In this document: in pieces, positions 26,262 through 34,615 of the stretch | Numbering within the stretch: position 1 is the first letter of the stretch | Layout: each line of letters begins with the position of its first letter | DNA from: Limosilactobacillus antri DSM 16041 | Lineage (GTDB): Bacteria > Bacillota > Bacilli > Lactobacillales > Lactobacillaceae | Assembly (NCBI RefSeq): GCF_000160835.1 | Contig: NZ_GG700733.1 | Span: 452,920-516,919 of the forward strand | Reading direction: 5' to 3' | DNA: 64,000 bases | Made by a program: the position numbers and the translations under genes | Notes under the pieces: generated by a model | Seen by the model: only the letters and a program-made list of their open reading frames with translations | What the model was told of the DNA's origin: nothing | Database searches by the model: none

Positions 26262-27605
26262 GTGATTGAAATCAACAAGCGGAAATATTCATTCCCCAAA
26301 ATCCTAACGCTCGGTTTCCTGCTGGTGATCGCCAGCGGGACCCTGCTGCTGCTTTTGCCCTGTGCTACGGTCAGCGGTGCCCAAACGAGCTTTATGACGG
26401 CGTTCTTTACGTCAACGAGTGCTACCTGTGTGACCGGTCTGACCCTGGTCAGCACGGCAACCCACTGGACCGTGTTTGGGCAGGCCGTAATCGCCCTTTT
26501 GATGGAGGTGGGGGGACTGGGCTTCATGACCTTTGCCGTTATGATGTCGCTGATGATCCGGCGGCGGGTCCGGATGTCGACCCGCTTGCTGACCCAGGAG
26601 GCCCTCAACCTGGACCACCTCTCCCAGTTAAGTGTTGTTTACCTGATTATCAAGCTCTCACTATTGATCCAGCTGGTTGGCAGTATTTTCTTGTTTTTCG
26701 ACTTTTACCCCCGTTATGGGATTGGCCGTGGACTGTGGTTCAGCGTGTTTCACGCGATTTCGGCCTTTTGCAACGCGGGCTTTGACCTCTTCGGCAACAG
26801 CATGGAAAACTACCTCAACGACCCCTACATGATCTGTGTACTGGCGGTCCTGATTGTAGCTGGCTCCATGGGCTTCTTGGTCTGGAAGGACCTCCTCAAT
26901 TTTCGTAAGTACCACCACCTGTCCCTCCACACCCAGCTGGCGTTACGGACCGGGGCGGTAATTTTTCTAATCTCGTTTTTGGTGTACTTGCTGACGGAAC
27001 GCAACCTCGCCCAGCTGAGCAGCCAGATCAGCGGCCCCCAGCGCCTGTTAAATACCGTTTTTATGGCGATTACTCCCCGGACCGCGGGTCTGATTACCTT
27101 CCCCTATACCAAACTCAGTGCGGCAGGAATCAGTGTGACCATTATTTTGATGTTCATCGGGGGGACCCCGGGGTCGACGGCTGGTGGGGTAAAGACCACG
27201 ACCATCGGATTGCTGGCGACCCAGAGTATTGCAACGCTCCGGGGCCAGCGGGACACCAACTTTGCCCACCGCCGCTTTACGCAGGAAAACATCAACCGCG
27301 CGCTGACCCTGTTCTTCGTGGCCCTCTTTATCGTCCTGCTGGCAATCCTGTTGTTGGTGCTTACCCAACACCTGCCGGCCCACGATTCACTAGCGTACGT
27401 CACCTTTGAGGTCCTGGCGGCGTTTGGGACAACCGGGATCTCATTAGGAATTACCCAGAGCCTAAACCTCTTTGGCCAGTTGGTAATTATGGTCCTGATG
27501 TTTATCGGCCGGGTCGGCATCTACACCGTGATGTTTTCAATCTTTAATTCGCAGCCGAAGGTAAAGAGCTACCGTTATCCAGAGGAGAGTGTGTTAATTG
27601 GCTAA
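26262..27605 (+). CDS. ktrB: KtrB potassium channel-like subunit
   Basis: A 447-residue membrane protein of the Trk/Ktr/HKT family. Its four pore repeats carry the selectivity-filter glycines: SATCVTGLTLV, ISAFCNAGFDLF, TPRTAGL and AAFGTTGISLG. The GTG at 26262 is chosen because GGGAGG lies nine bases before it; an ATG at 26241 overlaps that site and has none of its own. KtrB conducts K+ (with Na+ in some species) and needs the KtrA ring. The next gene overlaps its end by eight bases. KtrAB systems are important in osmotic and pH homeostasis. Confidence 0.93.
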   Translation: MIEINKRKYSFPKILTLGFLLVIASGTLLLLLPCATVSGAQTSFMTAFFTSTSATCVTGLTLVSTATHWTVFGQAVIALLMEVGGLGFMTFAVMMSLMIRRRVRMSTRLLTQEALNLDHLSQLSVVYLIIKLSLLIQLVGSIFLFFDFYPRYGIGRGLWFSVFHAISAFCNAGFDLFGNSMENYLNDPYMICVLAVLIVAGSMGFLVWKDLLNFRKYHHLSLHTQLALRTGAVIFLISFLVYLLTERNLAQLSSQISGPQRLLNTVFMAITPRTAGLITFPYTKLSAAGISVTIILMFIGGTPGSTAGGVKTTTIGLLATQSIATLRGQRDTNFAHRRFTQENINRALTLFFVALFIVLLAILLLVLTQHLPAHDSLAYVTFEVLAAFGTTGISLGITQSLNLFGQLVIMVLMFIGRVGIYTVMFSIFNSQPKVKSYRYPEESVLIG

Positions 27606-28275
27606 TAAAGAAAGTTATGCCGTCATTGGAATCGGCCAGTTTGGGGCGTCAATTTGCGACTCCCTGGTCGAAGCCGGTCAGGAAGTTTTAGCAATCGATA
27701 TTAATCCCGAAGTGGTCAACGAGCTGGCTGGCACCGTGATGCGGGCGATCGTTGCAGACGCCCAGGACGAGGACGCCCTGCGTGAACTCGATATTGGCAA
27801 CTTTGACCACGTTTACATTTCGATCGGTAAGAACGTCGAGGCTAGTATCATGGCCACCCTGATTGCCAAAGAACTGGGCGCGGCTGACGTCATCTGCCGG
27901 GCCGAAAACGTCAACCACGCCCGGGTCCTAGAACGGATCGGGGCCGACATGGTGGTGCGTCCGGAACATGACCTGGCAAAGCGGCTCATCTTCCAGCAAC
28001 TTAACCCGAGCATGGTCGATTACGTCACCCTGAGCAAGGAAACCACCCTAGCTGAGCTCAGCATCAATAACCCGAAATTCTTCGGCAAGACCCTTGAGGA
28101 ACTAGACTTCCGCAACCGGTACCGGGTAAACGTGATCATTATCGTAAGCCAGGATGATGAGGTTAACCAGGTGCCCCAGGCCAATGACATCATCCAGCCC
28201 CAGGATAAAATTACCGTCGTGGGCAACATTAACGACATTCAGCACCTTAATGACATTGTGCAGAAGCAGAAGTAA
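27598..28275 (+). CDS. ktrA: KtrA potassium uptake regulatory (RCK) subunit
   Basis: A 225-residue cytosolic protein with an N-terminal RCK Rossmann domain (AVIGIGQFGASI, then the acidic DIN that binds the nucleotide ribose) and a C-terminal TrkA-C domain (about 140-220). It forms the octameric ring gating KtrB in response to ATP/ADP; in Firmicutes the C-terminal domain binds c-di-AMP. Start is TTG at 27598, inside the end of ktrB, indicating translational coupling. Confidence 0.93.
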   Translation: MANKESYAVIGIGQFGASICDSLVEAGQEVLAIDINPEVVNELAGTVMRAIVADAQDEDALRELDIGNFDHVYISIGKNVEASIMATLIAKELGAADVICRAENVNHARVLERIGADMVVRPEHDLAKRLIFQQLNPSMVDYVTLSKETTLAELSINNPKFFGKTLEELDFRNRYRVNVIIIVSQDDEVNQVPQANDIIQPQDKITVVGNINDIQHLNDIVQKQK

Positions 28276-28287
28276 GGAGAACCAACC

Positions 28288-28977
28288 GTGAGAAACCGTG
28301 CAATTACCGTTGTTACCATTAGTATTATTGCCCTCCTGGCTGTCATCAGCGGGCTGTTTGCCGCCTTTGCCAGTCACGAATACTGGAACCTGGTTTGGGT
28401 GGCTCTGATTATCATCTGGGCGGGGATCTTTTTCCACACCATTTCCCGTGGCCATGAAAAGATCCTCCGGCGGCTCTTTGACCGGCTCAGCTTGCCGGCT
28501 GACGCACAGGTCCTGGCCTTTAATGCTGGCCGGCCCGCGGATATTGTGCTGGCGGCCCGCCGCTTGCAAGCTCCAGGCAAGGTGATCAGTGTGGCTGCCT
28601 GGGGGCAAACCCTGCCGGTGGTTAAGCAGCAGGTGGCAGCGGCTCAGCTTGCTGACCGGGTTAAACTGGTGGATGGTGGAATGATGAACCTGCCCTTTGC
28701 CAGCCAGCACTTTGACTACGTTATTATTGACGCCGCCCTGCATAATATTACGCCCGCCATTCAACGGGGCCGGGCCTTGCAAGAGGCCGCCCGGGTCCTC
28801 AAGGCTGACGGGACTCTGGTAATCATTGACACTAAGTACATGGACGAGTACCGGCAGGTTTTAAGCAATATGGGGATCGATAATATACGGGTCATTAAGA
28901 CCGGCATTGATGGCTGGTGGGGTGGCCCGTGGATCAGCACCAAACTTCTGCTGGCGAAGCGGGCGGCAGCGGTTTGA
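28288..28977 (+). CDS. membrane-anchored class I SAM-dependent methyltransferase
   Basis: A 229-residue protein with two N-terminal membrane helices (about 6-28 and 32-50) followed by a cytoplasmic Rossmann-like methyltransferase domain (VLAFNAGRPADIVLAARRL, then the acidic HFDYVIIDAALHNI and a VLKADGTLVIIDTK segment). The usual motif I E/DxGxGxG is weakened (FNAGRP), so activity is uncertain. Start GTG after AAGGAGAACC, 12 bases behind ktrA, so very likely the third gene of the ktr operon. Substrate unknown. Confidence 0.7.
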   Translation: MRNRAITVVTISIIALLAVISGLFAAFASHEYWNLVWVALIIIWAGIFFHTISRGHEKILRRLFDRLSLPADAQVLAFNAGRPADIVLAARRLQAPGKVISVAAWGQTLPVVKQQVAAAQLADRVKLVDGGMMNLPFASQHFDYVIIDAALHNITPAIQRGRALQEAARVLKADGTLVIIDTKYMDEYRQVLSNMGIDNIRVIKTGIDGWWGGPWISTKLLLAKRAAAV

Positions 28978-28999
28978 CTGAACGGGAGGACTGGCAGTA

Positions 29000-30790
29000 A
29001 TGACACCAGAGCAGGTTTTAAAAGATAATTTTGGCTTTAAAACATTTCGCAGCGGGCAAAAGGAAGTTATTTCCCGGGTAATAAACGGTGAAAATGTGCT
29101 GGCGGTTATGCCGACCGGCGGCGGGAAGTCACTGTGCTACCAGATCCCGGCCCTGGTCAAGCCGGGGGTCACCCTCGTGGTGTCGCCCCTGATTTCCTTG
29201 ATGAAGGACCAGGTTGATGCGCTGCGCCAAAACGGGATTGCTGCCGCAGCCATTAATAGTACGATTCCCCAGGCCGAGGTCAACCCGATCCTGCGCCAGG
29301 CTTACGAGGGGCGGATCAAGCTGATTTACGTTACGCCGGAACGCTTAAACATGGAATACTTCCGCTACCAGCTCAACTTCCTGCCGGTTGACCTGGTGGC
29401 AATTGATGAGGCCCACTGCATTTCCCAGTGGGGGCACGACTTTCGACCCGCCTACCGCCAGCTTAAGGCGGCAATTGACCAGCTCAGGTCCCGGCCCAAC
29501 ATTTTAGCGCTGACCGCAACGGCGACCCCGGCGGTACAGGCCGACATTGGCGAGCAGCTGGCAATCGAGAAGGCAAACTTTGTGGTCACCAGCTTTGCCC
29601 GGCCCAACATCAGTTTTCAGGTTGTCCACCCGACCAATAGCAGTCGGCGCTATATCCGGGAGTATTTAGCAAAGCACCAGGATGAGGCGGGAATTATCTA
29701 CGTCAATACCCGGAAAGGGGTCGACCAGCTGACCGCCTACCTGCTGGAACACCAGCTCTCAGTAGCGGCTTACCACGCGGGGATGGATCCCGCTAGCCGG
29801 GCCCGAGTCCAGGATGACTTTCAATTTGACCGGGTCAGTACGATTGTGGCGACGAGTGCTTTTGGAATGGGAATTGACAAGAGCAATGTTCGCTTTGTAA
29901 TTCACGCGACGAGCGCCCAGAATATCGAATCCTATTACCAGGAAGCGGGCCGTGCCGGACGTGATGGTCTCCCGAGTGAAGCAATCCTGATCTACCACCC
30001 GAACGACCTGCGGCAGTACCGCTGGTTTATTGACCAGTCGACCGCGGCCGATGATTACCGGGACCTGCAATACCAAAAACTGCAGGCGGTGGCTAATTAT
30101 GCCAGTACCCCCGAGTGCCTGCAGCAGTATATTGTCCGCTACTTTGGGCAGGACTGTCCGCCGTGTGGGCATTGCAGCAACTGTACCGATGAGCGAACGG
30201 TGCAGGATATTACGGCTGAAGCCAAGCAGGTGCTCAAGATGGTCCAAGAATTGCACGGTCGCTTTGGTAAGGGCGTCGTGGCCCAGGCACTGACCGGCTC
30301 GCAAAATAAACGGATGCAGGAGATTGGCGCCAGCCGGCTAGCTAGCTTTGGGAGCTTAAAACAGCTATCCAAGCAGCGCGCGGCCAGTTTAATCGACTAC
30401 CTGCTAGCGACCAAACTCTTGGAAACGGCCGGCGCCCAGTATCCGGTTATCCAGGTAGCGCAGGCGGGCTGGGCGGTCCTGCGGGGGGACAAAAAAGTCA
30501 CCCGGCGCCAGGAAGCGGCACCGGACCGGTCACATACCCAGCTGGAGGAAAGTCCGGACGTTGCGGCCTTATTTGAGCAGCTCCGGCAAAAGCGGCTTGA
30601 GCTGGCAAATGCGCAGGGCGTGCCGCCGTTCATGGTGTTCTCTGATAAAACCCTTCACGATATGGCCCGCCTCAAGCCGCAGACCCAGCGGGACTTTTTG
30701 GAAGTCAGCGGGGTTGGCCAGCAGAAGCTCGCTCAGTATGGGCAGGCAATGATGGACGTCATTGGCGAATACCTGGCGGGGGAAAGCTAG
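29000..30790 (+). CDS. recQ: RecQ-family ATP-dependent DNA helicase
   Basis: A 596-residue 3'-5' helicase of superfamily 2. Motif I is MPTGGGKSLCYQ, motif II DEAH, motif VI QEAGRAGRDG. The RecQ zinc site (CLQQYIVRYF then CPPCGHCSNC) and winged helix follow, and an HRDC domain ends the protein (about 520-590). Complete in length and motifs. It acts in recombination and stalled-fork repair. It follows the methyltransferase by 22 bases. Confidence 0.95.
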   Translation: MTPEQVLKDNFGFKTFRSGQKEVISRVINGENVLAVMPTGGGKSLCYQIPALVKPGVTLVVSPLISLMKDQVDALRQNGIAAAAINSTIPQAEVNPILRQAYEGRIKLIYVTPERLNMEYFRYQLNFLPVDLVAIDEAHCISQWGHDFRPAYRQLKAAIDQLRSRPNILALTATATPAVQADIGEQLAIEKANFVVTSFARPNISFQVVHPTNSSRRYIREYLAKHQDEAGIIYVNTRKGVDQLTAYLLEHQLSVAAYHAGMDPASRARVQDDFQFDRVSTIVATSAFGMGIDKSNVRFVIHATSAQNIESYYQEAGRAGRDGLPSEAILIYHPNDLRQYRWFIDQSTAADDYRDLQYQKLQAVANYASTPECLQQYIVRYFGQDCPPCGHCSNCTDERTVQDITAEAKQVLKMVQELHGRFGKGVVAQALTGSQNKRMQEIGASRLASFGSLKQLSKQRAASLIDYLLATKLLETAGAQYPVIQVAQAGWAVLRGDKKVTRRQEAAPDRSHTQLEESPDVAALFEQLRQKRLELANAQGVPPFMVFSDKTLHDMARLKPQTQRDFLEVSGVGQQKLAQYGQAMMDVIGEYLAGES

Positions 30791-30809
30791 GCGAATAAAG
30801 CAAACAGAA

Positions 30810-30848
30810 AGCGGCCCAGTGCTCGGTCAACCCGAACGCTGGACCGCT
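30810..30848. terminator. hairpin between recQ and the exporter gene
   Basis: AGCGG-CCAG-TCGG pairs with CCGA-CTGG-CCGCT, interrupted by single mismatches; convergent genes on either side. Confidence 0.65.
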
Positions 30849-30876
30849 ATTTGAATTTTCTAAGCAGCTGACGAGG

Positions 30877-31905
30877 TTAGAATAGCCACTTGCTCATGAT
30901 GATTGCAAAGGTCAGCAGGCAGGTGGAACTGATGACTGCCGCCCCAAAGACGGCACCACCCCGTTTAAAGATGACTTTGAAGTTAACCGACAGCCCCAGT
31001 GCGGCCATTGCCATTCCCAAGAAGATGTAGGCTGCCTGAACCAGGGTGTCGAGCACGCCTTGTGAAAAGGGCAGGAAGGTTCCCAGAATACTCGTCAGGA
31101 TAAAACCGCCCAGGAACCACGGAATCGGCAATTGCTTCGGGGTCGGGACTTCACCGGCCTTGCTTTCTTTCACCAGGCGGTGCTGGTACCAGTAGCCGAC
31201 AATCAAGGCCACCGGTGCCAGCAGGAGGACCCGGGATAGTTTCATAATCAGGGCGTTATCAAGGCTGGCCTGACCAAAGGCCCCGCCGGCGGCAACTGCA
31301 TGGGCGATTTCGTGCAGGGAAGCCCCCGCGACAATGCCAAACTGGGGCGCAGTTAAGTGGAGCAGGGGCTTCAGGCCGATTTCTAAGAGGGTGAAGACGG
31401 TCCCCATCACGCAAACGACCGCGACGGCGAGGACCTCATTTTCACGTTTCCGCTCTTCATCGTTCGTTTCAATCTGTGGCGAAACTCCCATTACGGCGGC
31501 GGCCCCACAGATCCCGCATCCGCAGGCGGTCAAAATTGCCAGTTCGTCCTCGGCACCGAACTTACGGCTCAGCCAGTAGGTGAGGAAGATGGTGAGTGTA
31601 ACGGCACAGGCGGCGACAAAAATTGTCTTAACGCCAGCGGCGGCTAGCTTGGTAAGGTTTAAACGGAAACCGAGCAGGATAATCCCCAGCCGGAGGAACT
31701 TATTGGAAATAAAGGCCGTTCCCGCGCTGGCCTCCTGCCGCAGGCGAAGTGGGGTTAGCTGCATGGCAATCCCTAAGAGCAGGGCGAGTACTAAGGCCCC
31801 AATCAGGTTGATGTAGGGGAGCTTTGCGAGCAGCACCCCGGCAACGGAACAGGTTAAAGTCATACCGGCTGCCAGCCAGAATGACCGTTTAGCAAAGATT
31901 TGCAT
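30877..31905 (-). CDS. YeiH/UPF0324 family putative anion exporter
   Basis: A 342-residue membrane protein with about ten helices. Family signs are FISNKFLRLGIILLGFRLNL, CGCGICGAAAVMGVSPQI and ASLHEIAHAVAAGGAFG. Members are annotated as sulfate or sulfonate exporters, but their substrate is poorly established. I prefer the ATG at 31905 (reading MQIFAKRSFW), which follows GGGAGG by 12 bases, over one eight codons earlier that contains that site. Confidence 0.85.
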   Translation of the reverse strand: MQIFAKRSFWLAAGMTLTCSVAGVLLAKLPYINLIGALVLALLLGIAMQLTPLRLRQEASAGTAFISNKFLRLGIILLGFRLNLTKLAAAGVKTIFVAACAVTLTIFLTYWLSRKFGAEDELAILTACGCGICGAAAVMGVSPQIETNDEERKRENEVLAVAVVCVMGTVFTLLEIGLKPLLHLTAPQFGIVAGASLHEIAHAVAAGGAFGQASLDNALIMKLSRVLLLAPVALIVGYWYQHRLVKESKAGEVPTPKQLPIPWFLGGFILTSILGTFLPFSQGVLDTLVQAAYIFLGMAMAALGLSVNFKVIFKRGGAVFGAAVISSTCLLTFAIIMSKWLF

Positions 31906-32118
31906 CGTGGTATTAATCCTCCCAATCACTTTCTCTTCGTATCACTTTACCAGACCCACGGTGAGAAGCAAGGGGGAATCGGTCTTTGCAGCCGCTTTCT
32001 TTGTCAGGGATCGCGGATGCGCGTAAAATAGTTGACAGAGAAACGGTGGCACAACCATTGCCGCTTGGACCAATTAAGTTAATGAGGTGATCTTATCGAA
32101 ATTCAGAATGTTTCACTG

Positions 32119-32811
32119 ATGGAACCCGCTTCGTCGCTTGACATTTATCATAGTAAAACAACCGTGCCCCTCCCCGGAATCGTGATTATCCCGGGCGGCA
32201 GTTACAAGCAGATTGTGGAGCGGGATACCGAGCGGGTTGCAATCACGCTAGCAGCCCAGGCCTTTCAAACCTTCGTGGTCCGCTATCCGGTTCTGGAACA
32301 GCGGAGTTATTCGGGCGCCAAACGGGCGATTGCCCAGGCCTTTGACTACCTGACCGCCCACGCCGCGGCCCTCGACCTGGACCCGGCCCGGTTGGGAATC
32401 CTCGGCTTTTCCGCCGGCGGGCAGCTCGCGGCCGCGTACAGCAACCAGCTGGGAACGAAGGCCCGCTTTGCCGGCTTGGGCTATCCGGTAATTCAGCCCA
32501 CGATTGACCAGCGGATGGGGGTCACGACCGAAAACGTGGCCGCCCTGGTCACCGCCCAGACCCCGCCAACCTTTGTCTGGGGGTCGGTAAGGGATGATGT
32601 GACGCCTTACCAGGACCATATTGCGGTCTATACCGCGGCGCTGGCCCGCAACCGGGTCCCGTTCGAGCTGCACGAGTTTAGCACTGGGGGCCACGGCCTG
32701 GGCCTGGCAAACTACTATACTGGAATCGTGAATAACCAGCGGACCGATGAGCACATGGCAAGGTGGTTGCCATTATTCCTGGACTGGCTAAAGCAACTGG
32801 AAAGTGAATAA
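32119..32811 (+). CDS. alpha/beta-hydrolase, acetyl-esterase-like
   Basis: A cytoplasmic serine hydrolase of at least 230 residues. The oxyanion motif PGGSY (about 27-31), nucleophile elbow GFSAGG, an Asp in VRDDVTP and His in GGHGLG complete the triad. The family resembles the carbohydrate acetyl-esterase (BD-FAE) group. The start is unclear: the first ATG has no ribosome-binding site, while GAGGTGA at 32085-32090 lies before an in-frame stretch IEIQNVSLMEP that resembles the normal N-terminus but offers only ATC or ATT as start. The protein may therefore begin about eight codons earlier. Confidence 0.8.
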   Translation: MEPASSLDIYHSKTTVPLPGIVIIPGGSYKQIVERDTERVAITLAAQAFQTFVVRYPVLEQRSYSGAKRAIAQAFDYLTAHAAALDLDPARLGILGFSAGGQLAAAYSNQLGTKARFAGLGYPVIQPTIDQRMGVTTENVAALVTAQTPPTFVWGSVRDDVTPYQDHIAVYTAALARNRVPFELHEFSTGGHGLGLANYYTGIVNNQRTDEHMARWLPLFLDWLKQLESE

Positions 32812-32813
32812 TC

Positions 32814-32860
32814 AACCGGCGGTCGGCACAGAATGAATTTAGGTGTCGGCCGCCGGTTTG
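32814..32860. terminator. bidirectional terminator
   Basis: AACCGGCGG and TCGGCAC pair with GTGTCGG and CCGCCGGTT, between convergent esterase and ABC-F genes; T-runs on the plus side. Confidence 0.8.
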
Positions 32861-32861
32861 T

Positions 32862-34364
32862 TTAACCCTGGTTTGCACTGTCCAGTGGGGTGACGGCGAC
32901 CTGCTGACTGGCGATCGTATTGATAAAATGCTGGTCATGCTCCACGAACAGCAGCGGGGGCCGGTATTCATTGATGAGCTTCGTTAGCTGCTGCTGGTTA
33001 TAAGTGTCCAAGTAGTTTAGCGGTTCGTCCCAGATGTAGAGCTGGGCGGGCGTTAACAGCGATCGGGCGAGTTCAACCTTCTTTTGCTGGCCCATGCTCA
33101 TTTTTTCGATCGGGACGGTAAAGGCCGCCCGTTCCATCCCGAGCTTGCGCAGGAGGTTCAAGAGCTGGTCATAGGGTAGGGAATGCTGGCTGGCAAACTG
33201 GCGGAGCGAACCGGTATTAGTGGCGTAGTCTTGGCGGACATAGGAGACCGTTAGACCAGTGGGAACACTGAGCTCGCCGGCAGTTTCTCCCGCAAAGTGG
33301 CCGGTGATTGCCCGGATGAGGCTGCTCTTGCCAGCACCATTCGGGCCGACCAGGGCGATCTGTTCGTGCTGGTGGAGCGCCCAGGTGAGGGGTGAAAAGA
33401 GCTGGCGACCGTCGATCGTCAGCGTGACCCGGTCGGCAGTCAGTAAGGTTTGCTGGTGGTGGGGCTGGTAGTTGAGCGTTAGCGGGACCACTTCCTCTAC
33501 GTTCTTGAGGAGGCCCTGCCGGTTACTGATCGTCTGGTCGAGGCGGTTGGCGGTCGAAATGGTCTTCTTCATCATTTTGGCGGCCTTGGCCCCGAGGAAG
33601 CCCTTATCGGCGTGGGAATTCCCCCGTTTTTTGTTTTCCGCCCGCTGGGCCCATTGGAGCCGTTGCTGACGGGTGTGCTGCAACTCCTTGATTTCGGTCT
33701 TGAGCTGCCGGTTGACGGCTTGGGCGCGGCGGTCGCGCTGCTCCTTTTGCTGGAAGTAGGCGGAGTAGTTGCCCTGACCAAGGACCAGCTGGTGCCGCTC
33801 GATCACGAGGGTGTGGTCAATGACCCGGTCGAGAAAGTCCTGGTCGTGGCTGGTAATGATAAAGCCGCTGTGCTGCTTGGCCAGGTAGTCCGCGACCTGC
33901 TGGCGGCCTGCCAGGTCCAGGTGGTTGGTCGGTTCGTCGAGGAGGAAAAAGGCGTTGTCCTGGGCGAAGAGGGCCGCTAACTGGACCTTAGTGCGCTCAC
34001 CCCCGCTCAAGGTTTGGTATGGCTGCCACAATAAGGCGGCATCAACGCCCAGCACGCCTAGTTCACGTTCGATTTGCCACTGTTCAAGGTTCTGATTCGG
34101 GATGGCGGCTTGCAGCGCGTCCCCGGTGAAGGCAGTTGGGTCGGTGATGGTCATAGGAAAGACAGCAAAGTTCAGCCTGCTGGTGACCGTTCCCTGGTAT
34201 TCCAGCCGCCCTTGAAGAATCTGCATCAGGGTGGTCTTCCCGCGGCCGTTCCGGCCCAGAAGACCGAGCCGCCAGTCACTGCTGAAGTCCAAGTTGCAAT
34301 CGGTAAACAGCGGGGCTTGCCCCGGGTAGGCGAAGGTGAGGTTGCGAATGGTAATGGGTTGCAT
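32862..34364 (-). CDS. ABC-F ribosome protection protein, Lsa-like
   Basis: A 500-residue protein with two ABC ATPase domains and no membrane part. Walker A motifs GRNGRGKTT and GPNGAGKSS, signatures LSGGERTK and MSMGQQKK, Walker B LLDEPTNHLD and IWDEPLNYLD. Length and motifs such as WRLGLLGRNGRGKTT, DLAGRQQVADYL and LRKLGMERA agree closely with what I know of Lsa(A) of enterococci. Lsa proteins displace lincosamides, streptogramin A and pleuromutilins from the ribosome. The upstream leader peptide and terminator suggest drug-inducible expression. The start is ATG 34364 or the TTG just before it. Confidence 0.88.
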   Translation of the reverse strand: MQPITIRNLTFAYPGQAPLFTDCNLDFSSDWRLGLLGRNGRGKTTLMQILQGRLEYQGTVTSRLNFAVFPMTITDPTAFTGDALQAAIPNQNLEQWQIERELGVLGVDAALLWQPYQTLSGGERTKVQLAALFAQDNAFFLLDEPTNHLDLAGRQQVADYLAKQHSGFIITSHDQDFLDRVIDHTLVIERHQLVLGQGNYSAYFQQKEQRDRRAQAVNRQLKTEIKELQHTRQQRLQWAQRAENKKRGNSHADKGFLGAKAAKMMKKTISTANRLDQTISNRQGLLKNVEEVVPLTLNYQPHHQQTLLTADRVTLTIDGRQLFSPLTWALHQHEQIALVGPNGAGKSSLIRAITGHFAGETAGELSVPTGLTVSYVRQDYATNTGSLRQFASQHSLPYDQLLNLLRKLGMERAAFTVPIEKMSMGQQKKVELARSLLTPAQLYIWDEPLNYLDTYNQQQLTKLINEYRPPLLFVEHDQHFINTIASQQVAVTPLDSANQG

Positions 34365-34396
34365 CAAAGTAATCACGGTCCTTTCGTTTAGGGACG

Positions 34397-34451
34397 CAAA
34401 AAGGCCTGCCCTGGGTAGGACAGACCTTTAAACAGCTGGCACGTGCCAGCT
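34397..34451 (-). promoter_or_regulatory. attenuator of the ABC-F gene
   Basis: On the minus strand, after the leader peptide, the 18-bp perfect palindrome AGCTGGCACGTGCCAGCT (34434-34451) is followed by a terminator hairpin AAGGTCTGTCC/GGGCAGGCCTT with TTTTT (34397-34430), 33 bases before the ABC-F start. This is the classic layout for attenuation released by a stalled ribosome. Confidence 0.75.
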
Positions 34452-34483
34452 ATTAATCGTGATCAATGTTTGAAATAATAATC

Positions 34484-34552
34484 CTACTCGGGGCCGCCAG
34501 TTCGCGCGCGGACGATAAGCGGCTTAATAATGGGTAGAATTAAAATTTCAAT
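34484..34552 (-). CDS. putative 22-codon leader peptide with ATT start
   Basis: GGAGGG (34565-34560) lies seven bases before an ATT that opens 22 codons and ends at TAG. The product is rich in Ile and Leu at the N-terminal half (EILILPIIKPL) and ends in RARTGGPE. An alternative TTG one base later gives only Met-Lys-Phe and a stop. It lies between the promoter region and the attenuator of the ABC-F gene, so a ribosome stalled on it could set the terminator. Start codon usage is inferred from spacing. Confidence 0.5.
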   Translation of the reverse strand: MEILILPIIKPLIVRARTGGPE

Positions 34553-34615
34553 GGTTGATCCCTCCGAATGTTTGAATGACGTTAGCTTAGCAGGAATTGA
34601 CCCGCTTGTCAATTA

